The notes under the pieces are model-generated. The model did not search any database, was not told where the DNA came from, and saw only the letters and a program-made list of their open reading frames with translations. This document shows positions 36,713 to 49,735 of a stretch of DNA of 64,000 nucleotides, in pieces. The DNA lies in assembly GCA_023055505.1 (NCBI GenBank), contig JALIRH010000006.1, forward strand, positions 26,323,105 to 26,387,104. The letters are read 5' to 3'. Position 1 is the first letter of the stretch. Each line of letters starts with the position of its first letter. The position numbers and the translations under genes were made by a program. This DNA comes from Callipepla californica brunnescens. Taxonomy: Eukaryota; Chordata; Aves; Galliformes; Odontophoridae.

Positions 36713-39700
36713 GTTGGTACCTTTTTCTTTCAAAGTTTGAGAACTGGTGGTTCAACATAAACACATGAATAAGAATGACTGTAATTTTGAAAGACAGGAG
36801 AATGGTGAAACCCATGGTGAAATTGTTTTAATACTGGTATCCTGGTATGTGAAATGTCAGTAAGATTAATAAATGTGTAGTTCAGTTGTAGTGGTCCCTC
36901 ACATAGAATAATAAAAAAAAAGGTCAAATTATTTAGTCAGTCATTCATTTTATTATTATCATGTCATGCCATTAAAATGACTTTGAGCTTCCAAACTTCT
37001 TTATCTACAAAATTTAAATCTAAGCAATGATACAAGACACAAGAAAAATACTGTTATATTGCTTATGTTTATGTAAAAGTATAGCACATACAAAGCAATA
37101 CTAAGTATGGTCCACACCCAGTGGTCCTCGTTAGATAGCAGTTCTCATCATGATGCTCACAAGATGCTCACCAATTTGTTCGATTGCCATTTTCTGTGAA
37201 TTTCAGTGGAGAGCTAGTTACTTAAAAGTGAAAATTGTGAAATGTCTCAATAATAATTATGGAAATTGTTTCATGCCATGTTTCTCTTTGCTTTCAATAG
37301 CTCATTATAAATGAAATTTTATTCTCTCATAGGTGATATTTCATAATCTTTAGTCTTATTTTCATGGGACTGGAGGAGATAGAACCACTTTGAACCATAC
37401 TGTTAGACTTTCAGTTGTTCTGTTTTATACATCATTTCCCTTCATTGTTCAGCAATTCAATGGAAGGGTTTAGTGAGCACTCATCTCTCATTATTGGACA
37501 AATGATACATCTGAAAAGATATTTCATTTAGTAAAAGCTGACATGCTGGAAAGGCAATGAGACAACTTACACATCTGATCACATCCAAGAATTTTAGTTT
37601 GAAGAAACGCATTTGCCTTGTGTAGATTTGAGTTACGTTCTTTACAGAATACGTCACAAAAAGTATAAAACACGTTTTTGCTTTATTTTCTGAAGTACTC
37701 CTATGTAGTCCATGAAATAATATGCCAAGGATCTGAAAAACAACACATCTGAATCGAATGTCCCAGCCCTAGATACAGAAATGGCCAAGTACATTCACTT
37801 AGCCGTCACACAGTCATTGTGAATAAAAGTTTGAGTTTTCTGTTCAACCTTGGCCTGCACTTTAAAACAATCTAAACTGATAATAAGTGACAAATTTTAA
37901 ATCCTCTATACCTTGGTGTTGCCTCAAACTCTTCCTCAAATCATTGTTACCTTCCAATATATCATTCTTTGTTGAGATTTTACAGAATTGAGGGGACTGG
38001 ATGGTTCAAATTACTGATATCAGTATCTGATATTAATATCTGACATGATCACTCCAGATTTCTTGGTCTGGATGCAATGTATGCCAATAACTATATAGGT
38101 AATGTGACCTTGTATAGCACTGTGGAGAATGATGGTCTCAGTTGATTCATATAAAAGACTACAACTGTAGCTGGAATTACTTCTATCCTGACAATAAATA
38201 CTTGGGTTTGAAAAATCTTTTCAAATGTGTTCTTTGCAGTTTGAGTATAAGGCACACTCATGAGCAGTTTGAAGCAGCTCATACTACCCTTAAAAATATT
38301 AGTCTGCTTCAGAGTTAAAGGGAATTTCAGTCTGTGAATGTTTTGCCTTGCAAAATAGCACTATTCAAAAAAATGAAATTCATGTAGACTTCTGCACAAT
38401 GCCTAATCATTTGCAGATATACCACTAAAATAAGTGCTTAATCATACTTTTTTTAAAAGCAAATAAATTTGATGTAAGTATTAAGTTATCTTTTAAAGGT
38501 TTGCTGATGGTTCAAAATTTAATACATTTAAAATTTTAATAATAAATGATAATAATAATAAATATTTTCAGATTTAAATAATTTTAAATGCATCCATATC
38601 ACATTCCAATAAGTGTAGGTGAAAGCACATTGTTAAATAGTTAACTGCTATTTTTAATTGCTTTCCTAGGAGTATATGCTGTTGACTAATTATAATACAT
38701 GTTGCTGTTTTCCGTTTTTCCAAAGCAGCTTGAACAACAAGAAGTGTTTCCCTATATCCTAAGCTCCTTTTCTCACAGTAACAGTCTTTCTACCATATCT
38801 AATGCTATGAACAGAATCCATATCAATATGGATTTATTATGATCATTATGGTATCAGTGAAGAAAATAACTTTGTAGGATTAATACAAAGATCTATAAAT
38901 TATGTACAATAAAACAGATCCCCATTTTCTTTGGGTCTGCTCTGAATGGTAGGTTTACAACTACTGATGATAAGCCGATATTTGAAACAGAATCTATCCC
39001 TGCTATGAACCAAAATACTGTAGCTGGTGTAACCTGCATTATTAATTTATCCAGGACAGAATAATGAGATGATGGTCAGGAATGAGAGTTCCAATGTGTA
39101 ATCCTTTCGCCGTAGATAGGAAGGAAGGTAGAGTCTTGGGGAAAACCAATAGGAGACTTGGTAAACAAGCCAGCAAGTCAGCTGTTGCTCAGGAGCTGTT
39201 ACCTGCAGTAGGTCAGGTTTTTTTTAAAGTATGCAGTAAAATTTTTAGTTAAGGAAAATGAGCTTGTTATTTATGTAGATATTCCTAACCAAGAAACAGG
39301 GAAAACATTGAATGTCCTTATTTGTGAAAAGAGAAAAATGAAGGGACAAAATTGAGAGATTTTTCTCCTCATATTTACTCCTCAACAGGGAGAAAGCTTC
39401 TACAAGATTCAGTCCCTAGCAATGGCAGGACAGTGTGTTGTTGAAGTTCCCTTCCAATGTAATGGAGATATCAGGAAGTTTGCAGGTGGTTGGAGCTGAG
39501 TTGGAGAACAGCTGAGGCTTCCTGCTTTCTGGTAGCTTTGAAAGCTTAATTGTTTCAGTCCTTAGTAAGTGATAAATTTGCATGAAAATCATATAAAGCT
39601 CCCTAAAGGGTCCACATAGCTTTTGCTTTATAACCTGCAGAACCATAGTGTCTTCCTAGAATTACACTAAGCACTTATTTTAAGTGTCTGCAACCATGAC

Positions 39701-39899
39701 ACTAGATGACTTGTCACTGTTTGATTGATCCTTCTGAACGATAGTGTCCACATAGATAGAGACCAAGTCCTTTCTTATGACTATAAAGATCTGCCTATAC
39801 TCAGGTATTATATGTGATGATATATTAGACATCAGGTATTGTTCTGAGGGTAGAATATACTTGTAGAGCTGTGTGAGCATTTATATTTACAGGTAGACA

Positions 39900-40078
39900 C
39901 GTACCCTGTACAGAGAGGTTGTGGATGCCACATCCCTGGAGGCATTCAAGGCTGGATGTGGCTCAAGGCAGCCTGTTCTAGTGGTTGGCAATTGTGCCCA
40001 CAGCAGGAGAGCAGAAATTAGATGATCTTTAAGGTCCTTTTCATTCCAGGCTGTTCAATGACTTTATGATACTATGAC
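39900..40078 (+). mobile_element. 5'-truncated CR1 LINE, 3' terminal fragment
   Basis: The stretch carries the diagnostic words of the CR1 3' end in order: GAGAGGTTGTGGATGCCA, CATCCCTGGAGGCATTCAAG, GCAGCCTGTTCTAGTGG, TTAGATGATCTTTAAGGTCC, and the closing short imperfect repeats TTTATGATACTATGAC. CR1 is the dominant LINE of birds and typically inserts as such 3' fragments. The copy has diverged from the consensus and carries no reverse transcriptase. It is inserted in the same orientation as HDAC9. Confidence 0.95.
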
Positions 40079-42837
40079 ATATATATAAATACATGTAGCC
40101 AAGTATTTGTTATAGTTAGCTGCATATATGACTAGATAGATCTATTTTAATAAAATCCTGCTGTGACTTAATGAGATTCCACCTCATTATCTTCCTCCAA
40201 ACTATCATAGAAAATATTCCTATTTTTTGGGGAAAAAAACAGTTGTCATGTAAAAATTCAAGACAGTTGAAGATGAATTAGAACCATATCACAGAGTAAT
40301 CGCTTCAGCAGAATGTGATGGCTTCTGTGGGACGCTGATGGGAAACTTAGCACTGGTTTGAGTCTGCCTTTTAGTAATCTGTGCCACATGAAGATTCTTT
40401 CTTGTGCTTTTAAACTAATTTTTTATAGTGTAAAATCAAATTTAAATGGCTTTAGACTTTTTAAATGTTTTGTTTATAAAGGTGGTTTTTATTTCATTTA
40501 TATTCAGTTTCTAGTAAGAAAAGGTATTTACTCATGTGAACTACATGAAGATGGTTGAAAATGTAGAAGACAGAAGTTTCTGTAAAATCAAATAGATGTG
40601 CAATACTAAAATGTTAATTTTGTCCAAAAATTCTTGTTTGATATTCAGCATAGTTAAGCAACAGTTTTATCTTCAAAATTCCTTGAAAGGAGGCTCTTTT
40701 CCTAAAGGGTATTCATGTCTTCTTTTTCTATATGATAACAAAAGTGCACAGCTCCTTTCCAATGTTTTCAAAGCTTTTGGCTCCAGAGAGTTATGTTTCA
40801 TCATTTAATTCCATATATTTAAGTGAAATCTGTTTTAATCTCTTTGACAATATAGAAGATAGTTGCTGCTCACTAAGAAGGTGATTCTACACTTCAGTTC
40901 ATGAGAATGTAATCCATACTCTTCTGCCAACAGCTATAGAAAAAACAAGAGTGATGGTCAGATACTAATGTTCAAATAATTACTTTCTTAAGCTACACAT
41001 TATACCAGATGCTTTCAGTAAAGAAGGCAGAAGGTCTGTGTTGTACACACACATGCGTACATGTATGTACTCAGTTTACAGATGACAGAAGAAATCTGTT
41101 TGTGTAGAGCAAAATATAGCAGATGCAGGAGGAAATGGAAACAAATGTGAGAGCTGAGAAAAATGAAGGAGAAGCAAGAGACAGAAGGAAACTGAGTGTA
41201 CCTTCCAACTGCTTTGTACTGTTTTTATTCAACAAAGGAGTTGTAAATTTAGCTTAACCAGCCAGTATGCTCTGGCTGCTTTGCTCTACTCCAGAGTAGC
41301 ATAAAACAGCCACAGCATATCAGTGAACCTGGCTATAAAAGCTTACATAAAATGAAATGTGTGTGTGTTTCTTGGAATCATTAGAAATAGCTCATGACAA
41401 TGTTATATTTGAGCTTGATTTTTAGCAGTCATGTGTATGATTTTAATTTAATACAGTGAGCAAGTTTAAAAGATATGAGTGACACTAAGGTGGAGTTAGG
41501 AATGAACTTATATCCATGATTTGATTGTGAATACAACAAAAAATTATGAGTAATTAAAAATAATTATTTCTGAAAAAAAGAAATCAATCAAAATCAAAGT
41601 TGCATTTGAAACCATGTATGTTGAAGCGTAGAAATAAAAGAAAATAAATAAGAGTATACAGAAAATATTCATTTCCTTACAAAAGAAAGAGAGAAATTAT
41701 TTTGGTAGAAAATAAATACATCTAAAAATCACTGTGGTCCAATCTCTGATAAAAAGTATTTAGAAATGTTCATTTTAGTCTTATCATCTTGCAAGACATA
41801 ATTAAGATTATTTGAGAGATTACATTGATGTATAATGACCTTTTTTTTTAGTTTTGTATTTCCTGATCCTATGATCTTTTATTTTGATACTTCACATGAA
41901 AAACATTATAAATATGGTTTTGTTCCAAATATACTCGCCGTAATAAATCTGTTTCTGAATATATGCTATCATTTGTTTTCTTTACTTTTTAAGTTACAAA
42001 TTCATATATATACTCCAAAGGTAAAACTCAAAGAAATACTGGCATATTTTACCTGTACTGTTTCATATAAGTATATATAGGTAGTAGAGATATGTATACA
42101 TTACCTTAATTTTCCCATAAATTTGCTTTTAAGAATTTTACTCTTCTTATATAGAGTTATTATATAGTTTTCAACTCTAATCAGTTTAACATTCTTTATT
42201 CATTTAATCTTGTGGTGCTGAGTTTCCTCATTGTATGTATGTGTGTCTGAAAAGAAAAATTCCTTTTTTATCTCAAATCTCTGGTCTTCCAATTTCATTA
42301 AAAGTACGTGTGTTTGTGTACTATGAGAGCAGATGAAGTGCACATTCTTGCCTATGCATATTTATTATTTTAAACATGTTTGGATTCCCCTTGTCACATT
42401 CCTTCTTCTTTCTTGTCTCTCAAAAGCCAGCATTTCTTGTGTTTTTGATCTCTCTTTATTTAGGAATAGTTTTTTTTATGATTGTAATTGATCATCTCTG
42501 AAATTTTTCTATTCTGTAGAAGTAAGCTTAATATACCACATGAGGGCGAACCATCGATTTATATTATTTTGAATATTATTATGGCTTTATTTGACATCAC
42601 CCCTCTGCAATACAGTGTAACTCTCTGGACAGAAACTCTGGTTTCTGATAAACAAAACAAAAGAATGTGGGAGTCAAAAATCAGCATTTTTCCTAGCTTT
42701 ACTTAGCTTCATTTATAGTGAGTCATAGAACAATGGTATATTGTTATAAAGTTTAATGAATTCCACAAAGAGCAATTTCGAGACAATAATTCTAAATATT
42801 CATAGCTTAATGCTGAATGTCCAGAGTCTGCTGATAA

Positions 42838-42870
42838 GGCTATATAATATATATATAATTATATTTATCA
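42838..42870. repeat. TA-rich microsatellite
   Basis: An imperfect TATA/ATAT run with two interruptions. Low complexity only. Confidence 0.8.
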
Positions 42871-43761
42871 CTAGTAGTGAGAAGAGATAAAAATGGAAAA
42901 ATATGGGAGTGGAAACAAAGAACAAAAGCTAAATTAGCTGCTCAATCTCATGAGTCATAAAAGAGCTAGAAGAATAAAGAACGAAGAACTTCAGAACCTT
43001 AATCTACTGTGTTATCAGAGAATTCCATGTTCTTAGACTAGCAAAATACTATGTTTATATTTGCTAATGGAAATAAAAATTTAAGTTCTCAGTATTTTCT
43101 TTTATAATAACCGGCAAGAATTACCCCAGGTATTTCTTGTCTATTTGTGGACAGCAGTGAGTTCAACGCTTCATAAGGAGGAAGGCAGAATCTCTGAGTC
43201 ATATGTAGAAGAGGTAGTTAATGATTTACCCAAATGTTCTGAAAAGTGGTAATTGTCCATAATCCCTCTGCATTCTCACGTGTATAGTACTGCTTTATTC
43301 AGAAATATATAGAACACAATTATGAGAGCTATAAGAAGTATGTGTGATGGTATCTGTATGTAGGCATAGTTTACAGTCATCCACAGCATTCTACATTTAT
43401 AAATTGTACCTTTCTGATTTTGTCAGCTTTTACCAAGTCTTGTTATAAGATGAGCATATCAATCAGAGGTCTTTCTTTTCCATTCTGCCACAGAAAATGT
43501 CAGAATGATAATCAAAGAAAGGTATACAAAACACCTGAAAAAAGAGCAGCCTGAGCAGTTCCATTCAAAGACTTTTGGGAAAGGTTGAAGATTTTTGGAA
43601 TATTATTTTTTAAATCTTCTTAGAATATAAGTTCAATGTGTAAATATCCAGTAGTTCTATGGATCTGTGGCTTTGGAACAACTTTTGATTGTGACTTTTT
43701 TGGGACTAATGGTAAACTTTAATGCCATCTTTATCTTGACAAAGGTTCTGAGCATGGAGAT

Positions 43762-43844
43762 TACTATTGTATTAGTATTTATTTGTATTGATGTTGGTAT
43801 TGGCATTGGTTTTGCTATTGGTAGTATTAGTATTAATATTGATA
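43762..43844. repeat. Imperfect ATTGGT/ATTAGT hexamer repeat
   Basis: Degenerate units such as GTATTAGT, GATGTTGGT, ATTGGCATTGGT and AGTATTAGTATTAATATT follow one another for about 80 bases. The Ile/Val/Gly-rich open frame spanning it (43667-43891) comes from the repeat and is unlikely to be a gene. Confidence 0.7.
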
Positions 43845-46800
43845 GAGAGAGACTCCTTAAGATGTTGAGAAGAAAAGCTAAATGCGCTTAAAACTCTAGC
43901 ATAAACAACTTTTCAACATTTTGTTATACTTCAGAGTTCACCATAAAACTAATCCTTGCATCACTCTTTATACCCTGCTACCCCTTGTACCTCCTCCTTG
44001 CTTATTTTTGTTCAGAAAATCTAACTAACTGCTCACAGAACTACCCTAAATTTTCACCTTTATAGTACCAGGATTTTTAAAACTACATATGATGCTTCTT
44101 TCATGCACTGGAACTAGAGAAGTGAAACCTTTCATTACAGAAATTAATTACTGTCTGCTTACTTTTCTACAGATGCACAGTTTCTCTGACATGGCTGAGA
44201 AGGGGGTGGAGGAGAAAGGATAATAAAATATGGCATGTGTCAGGTTTATGTGGTTCATGTTAAAAACTGTTTGATTAAACCTTAAGCTGTACATTGTCTG
44301 TAGTTTAGGGGTACTGAAAAGTACCTCTTCTCCAATAGAAAAGTTTTCCAATTTTTATCAAGTTGGAAAGATGAAAGAACAAAGGTGCATAGATTAAGAA
44401 TTGTCAAATATTTTGATGAAAAGATGAGAAATACCACTAAAATCATCCTGGAACAAATTAAAAGTGGGGAGAGAACAAGATATTTTTCATCTAACAGTCA
44501 AAATATCTGTGGTATAAAATAGAGATAAATCTTAGGTCTTAATTAAAAGTCCTACAGCAACACTGAGCAATTGTGTAGATGTCCTGCCTCAATTTAAATT
44601 TTGTTGCTTTATAATAACTTTTGAGAACTACACTATAGCCTGTAAAAAATATCCACATGTTCTCTGCTGGAACAGCTCCAGACTATAACAGAACCACTAG
44701 ATTGCACCCTGGTGCTTTATGTATTGTTTAATTGTTTTCCTTTGGTGGGTATTTTTATTAAAAGCCCATTATCCAGAATCGGACAGAAGTGTTGTTACAA
44801 GAACAGCAGAAACAGAGACCTTTCAGCTACACAGTTCTTATTCATGCCTTTTTTAGCTAGCTTTGCTAATGAGACCTCCACTATCCTTCTTTTAGTACTT
44901 CAAGGAAAAGAAACCAGAGTTTTTATTTTCCTCCTTTCAAACGTATGTTGGATTGCAAAGAAGTATTGTGTGGTTGTGAGTATGCTCACACACCTGTGTG
45001 TCTGTATAAGATTGTGTGAGTACCTCTGGGGCATGTGTGTGCTTATAGATGTTCACATCAATAACTCCTTGGAGATATTTTTAATTTCTAATGGTTTTGT
45101 GTGTCTATGCTACTCTTTGCCTGTAAAGAAATTGAATTAAAGGAACAAGTCGTTTTCATAAACAAAACAAAAAAAAAACACACATATTCTAGAATGTAAA
45201 GCTTGAGAGATTCCAAAGAAAAATAGAAAAATCTAGCAGGACACAAATTTTGAAATCTTGAGTTATGCTGATTAGTGCTTGCTCAATGCTGCAAGACCTT
45301 ATGAGGTTTCATGTTACTGGATGTTGTTGGAGCCCCAGTTCTGAGTATTTTATTACTTTTTAAAGTCAGTTCTTAATCTTGCAGAAGAGATGTTTAAAAC
45401 TATGAAAACACATATATCTCAAAAATAGATATCTAATGAAAAAGTTCAGGGAGGTCTATTACTCATGATTATGTGGTATTAGCAGCACTGCTTGGGCCAC
45501 CACTAATCCCTTTTAAGTCAACACAGCTTCATGAAGAGTAGGTTGTTACTCAGAGTGAGAGAATCTATCAGACTTCAAACTCCTACAAGTAACACAAGAA
45601 GGAAAAGCTCATTCATAATGTAATTTACCATGATTGGCATATGTTTGTATTTTTTTTAAGGAAAGTGAAGCCTTTGTCCTACGATCAAAAATTATTTAAT
45701 TTTATATCTTCTAGGGACAGCTCTGCACACCAGCATTAATTAATTAATGGCTAATATGTAATGTTGCTTATACTCAACAGTAACTTCTTGCAAAAGTTGT
45801 CGATAAAAGTTTGGGAAACCAAAGGCTGTTTACCAATAAATGTGGCAGGATCTGATCCTAGATAATTTGACTACTTTTAGCATAATTGAATAATTAAGTC
45901 TTTCAAATTTTATGCAAACACTCTTATGAGTTGTCATGGCTTGAAACAAAACAAGCTTTTAAAATATTTTATCTGACTCACGTTTGCCTACCACCATCTT
46001 TTTTGTCACACTATATTGGGGGTCTTATTTTAGTTACTAACTTATTTTAGTTACCAAAATTTGAAAGGTAACATTACAGCACATTATAAACAGATTGAAA
46101 ATAGATATGCCTTGGATGTGGGGGAACTGGATATCATTTTTTCTGTGTCATGCTACAGTGTACATTCATGTCAGATGATATAAAATAGAGGACTAATAGG
46201 AAGATGAGGTATATTTCATCCTTTTTTCCTCATCAGTATATCTGCTGCTTTCTCCCTCCTATGCCACGTGTGGTGTGAATTACTAAGTAGAGCTGACGAA
46301 AGACAGCAGTACCAGTGAGCAGCAACTGTCCATGGTTTTGATGTGCAATTTACTTCTACAGTAGAATAAAACCAAAACCATTTGGAAATTTCCAAGAAAA
46401 CAACTAAGTGTGTTTCAAATGCCTTTCATGACTGTGTTCATCTCTTGCCTCATGGTGAGGACATCACTCTAGGAAGCAAAGAACTCTGTGTGAAAAAAGA
46501 CCTGATACCTGAATGATTGAAAACAGTTTTTCTTCCCTCATTCCTACAAATCAGGGGACCCTATCACGTTGGAATTTAATGCCTTTACTGTCAGGCTATT
46601 TGAAATTTCCATAATCTAAAAGAAGTCACCCTCTGCAAAATATTAGGGATCCACACATACAACGAGATTCTATTTTATTGAGAAGTTATGCATTTAATCA
46701 TCCATTATTAATCTGACAGGAGAGTGGCTCCCTATTACCAATTAAAAAGTTTATAGAGTAATAGACTATTGTCAGACCTCTGCAAGCGCTTCAGTTCCTG

Positions 46801-48189
46801 TGTGGCAAGGACTTCTCAATTGCCATGCTTTATTAATGTCTGCTTTGCTATGTATGTGATGAACTTTCTGTGGAAACAGGTTCCCTCTGGATCTGAAAGT
46901 TACAATTTATCACCCACCCATTTTCTCTTCCTTCATTCATCTATTTAAATTTGAATTCCTCTCATAAGAGGCTATTGTCACTAGTCACACAATCAGGTTT
47001 CACTGAAAAGTAGAAGCACTGTTAAGCTCTCTGTCATGCTCTCCTTTCTCCATCTCTGCCCTCAAAACCACTGAGTGTACAAATTGCTGTCTGTCCTACA
47101 TTTCTTTTCTAGACCTTCTTCAGAATAGAATCTTAGCCTTCTTTTCCACTAAAACAGTGCTATAATTCCTATATGTGAAGAGTAGCTGAGTCTGTATACT
47201 GCTATGTTCTCCATAATATATAGGCAGGAGCCACTTACACACAGAGTGCATAGACAGGAGTCATCTTTTTTCTTCTTTCTTTGCAGTCTAGTACAACAGT
47301 AGTTTCAGTACAATGTATTAACATTAATATGTTGTTATTAAGTATAATAGTAAAATTTAAAGAGTAAAAGATTGAGTCAGGAGATGTTTTTGATTGGTAG
47401 AAATAAAAAAAAAAAAGAGATAGACTATTCCTCTCTGCACCACACTGCATGAGAGACACAAACCCCCAGCACTGGGGACAGTCGCTGAATATGGCACATT
47501 GGGTCATGCAGGCTGATGGAGTCACTGGGACCAAGGTTGACATTATCCAATCAAGTCCTCAGGTCTGATGCAGAAAGGGTGTCTCCCCTGGACTTGAAAG
47601 GGGGAGATGGAGGGACTGAGTCCTCTGGACTAGATGAAACATGTGCAGTTCTTTGTTTTCTGTGTGAATGAACAGATCTTATGTGGATCACTGTAATGTG
47701 GTCCTGTATTCTGGGAATGTTCTTGTTCCAGTGAGACCAATGGACATGGTACTTCTTCAAACAGGCTTTGGAAGCATGATCCTCCCCCTGTTCATCTAAC
47801 TCAGGAACACACATATTGCTCAGTATCACTGCTGCAGTGTCCATGATCTCATTAAGCTCATGAGCACGCATATCTTGTTGACATCTGGGGAAACACGATG
47901 ATTATCAAGAAAATGTAGAGCCTCCTGTACACTGCATCACTTCAAACACAATAAGGTTATTAAGGCTTAGTGATATAAGAAACAGTATATGTTTTGCAAG
48001 CTTGTAGAATGTCACTTGCAGAATTTAAGTGAGGTATAAGAGCTTCCTAAGTTTCTATTATAGTTTTATTTCCAGCACTATTCTTTGACAAACTAAATAA
48101 ATTACTGCATGTATTGGACCTCTGAGGCTTGGGGCAAAGAATGGAAAAATTATTTACAAAAGCTTGAAAATATTTAATCACTAGAGGCA

Positions 48190-48620
48190 GGGGGCAACTG
48201 TGTTTTAATTAGCAGTTCCTCAGGCTATTGGCTGGTTGGAGGCTTTCTTAAACAACCACACAAACGCACTGAATAGCTGTTTGCCAGCCTTAGGGTCAGG
48301 CCTGAGATGAAACAGATAAGATAATTGGCTCTAATGAAATCCAGAAGGCCTTGGCTTTCTTGTTTGAGCTTGGATTTGAAAAGTGCGTGTGGAAGTGAGG
48401 CTTAATTCAAACCAGTCCTGAACTAGGCCCATTTTTCAGTGACTTTGATATTGTTTGAAGTTCTGAAAGTGTTCGCCACACCACTAGCCTGCTGGGCTGG
48501 GCCTCCCCGGTCACCTTAATTACTGAGCTTTATTGCTGACTTTACTACACAGGAAAGGAGCCATTATATGTTCCATCAACATCAGCTCTCCTCAGATTGG
48601 AGGAAAGGGCAGGGTGAAAG
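48190..48620. promoter_or_regulatory. Candidate intronic enhancer block
   Basis: This is non-repetitive, mixed-composition sequence about 11.5 kb into the last intron. Visible words include AGATAA (GATA-type, 48314-48319), GTTTAATTAG- and CTTAATTC-type homeobox words, TAATTA at 48517-48522 beside GGTCACC, and the GC-richer GCTGGGCTGGGCCTCCCC just before it. It has no long open frame and no recognised transposon. Enhancers of TWIST1 are known within the 3' half of HDAC9 in other vertebrates; equating this block with any of them is inference. Confidence 0.25.
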
Positions 48621-48759
48621 GCCACTGTAGGAAGGCAAAAACTTCACTTTGAGGTAGTCAGATCATTTACCCGTGTTAAATTTCACTGTGCTATGTGCGT
48701 ACATTCCTCAAAACACAGAAGCCCAATTTCCATTTTTTTTTAGCAAGTGATTACTTTTC

Positions 48760-48880
48760 AAAACATTTTGTTTGTGTCTGATTAGCAGAAGGGGACATTT
48801 ATTCTTAGAGGTGGAAAAGAAGGCAAATTTTAACAAACGCCTAATTAATCATCACAGAGGAAAGAAACCTAGTTAAAATC
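48760..48880. promoter_or_regulatory. Candidate homeobox-rich non-coding segment
   Basis: This short stretch has CTAATTAATCATCAC near 48841, GATTAGCAG near 48780 and repeated purine-rich words, adjacent to the blocks on either side. It may be part of one larger regulatory region from 48.2 to 49.5 kb. Confidence 0.18.
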
Positions 48881-49119
48881 TGTAATAAAGAGAAATTGTT
48901 CTTAATGCTTCTTTGAAGTGGGAATAAGTGAGGAAACCCCTATGGTGTGTTTGCAGACCTGACACCCTACAGAACCTACTCCTTGCAACTAGCCTGATAT
49001 CTTGAGGGTAACTTGTAATATGCTCTGCAAAAACAGAAGGGTGCCTGTGAAATACTGTAATGGCAAGCAACAGTTGAGATATTTTAGCAGTGTTAGTTCG
49101 AAGTTATTCTCTTCAAGAT

Positions 49120-49500
49120 AATTACTTTCAGGGTTTGCTCCTAATCTCTTTAGCTGCTCCAGCTGGTGGTGCTGCTGGAAGAAAAGAAGCTGGGTGAAAT
49201 CATGTACATGAATGAATTTTCAGATCTGGACAGTGTAGTGGGAGAGATGTCTGTTGGGCTTTAGGAGTCAGTGTCTGTGGCCACTGAAGTTCTGCTTTTG
49301 GAAAACCCAGGACAGATCCCATAAATGCTTAGACACGTGGCTGCATTTATTTACATATTAATTCCATCTTCCTGCACCAGTTGGGCTACTAATCTCAGTA
49401 CAGCTATGCATGTGCATTAATGTTTGCAGGATTGGGCCTCCTAAGACTAATAAAAGTGTCTAATATTGGCCAATTTGTACCAGATCCTGTGTCACCAATA
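49120..49500. promoter_or_regulatory. Candidate conserved non-coding block with E-box and forkhead words
   Basis: Contains a canonical E-box CACGTG at 49334-49339, a forkhead-type TATTTACA at 49348-49355, TATTAATTCC, and later words CTAATAAAAGTG and ATTGGCCAATTTG. The last includes ATTGGCCAAT, a perfect palindrome formed by two overlapping CCAAT boxes. The 5' part also holds a 36-codon open frame discussed as a finding. Function is inferred only from motif density. Confidence 0.22.
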
Positions 49501-49678
49501 CTAACATCTAATAAAAGAAAAATTGATTAATATTACTTGTTGGTGTGAATCAGTCTATGAAGTTCAGATCAAAATGCACAGACTTTATTTCCATGAGCTT
49601 GGAAAGAAATTCAGAAAAGCCCAAAAACTCAGTTTTGTTGCTGCCTACTCTGTGAGAATTTTTTTTATTTCCTTTGTT

Positions 49679-49735
49679 GGTTTTTTTTTGGTTTGTTTAT
49701 TTGTTTTGTTTGTTTGTGGTTTTTTTTTTTTTAGA
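49679..49735. repeat. T/G low-complexity tract
   Basis: T runs are interleaved with GTTT and GTTTG units and end in a run of 14 T. The Phe/Val/Leu/Cys-rich end of the open frame at 49523-49759 is an artefact of it. Confidence 0.85.

Noticed and set aside
43667..43891. Hydrophobic 74-codon open frame resembling a membrane segment
   Set aside because: The Ile/Val/Gly richness comes from an imperfect hexamer repeat; there is no splice, promoter or similarity support.
44712..45140. 142-codon open frame on the + strand
   Set aside because: No recognisable domain, AT-rich intron codon use and no gene context; consistent with a chance frame.
47235..47871. Two adjacent minus-strand open frames of about 100 codons
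   Set aside because: I considered an endogenous retroviral remnant, but there is no conserved protease, polymerase or terminal-repeat signature, so it is not called.
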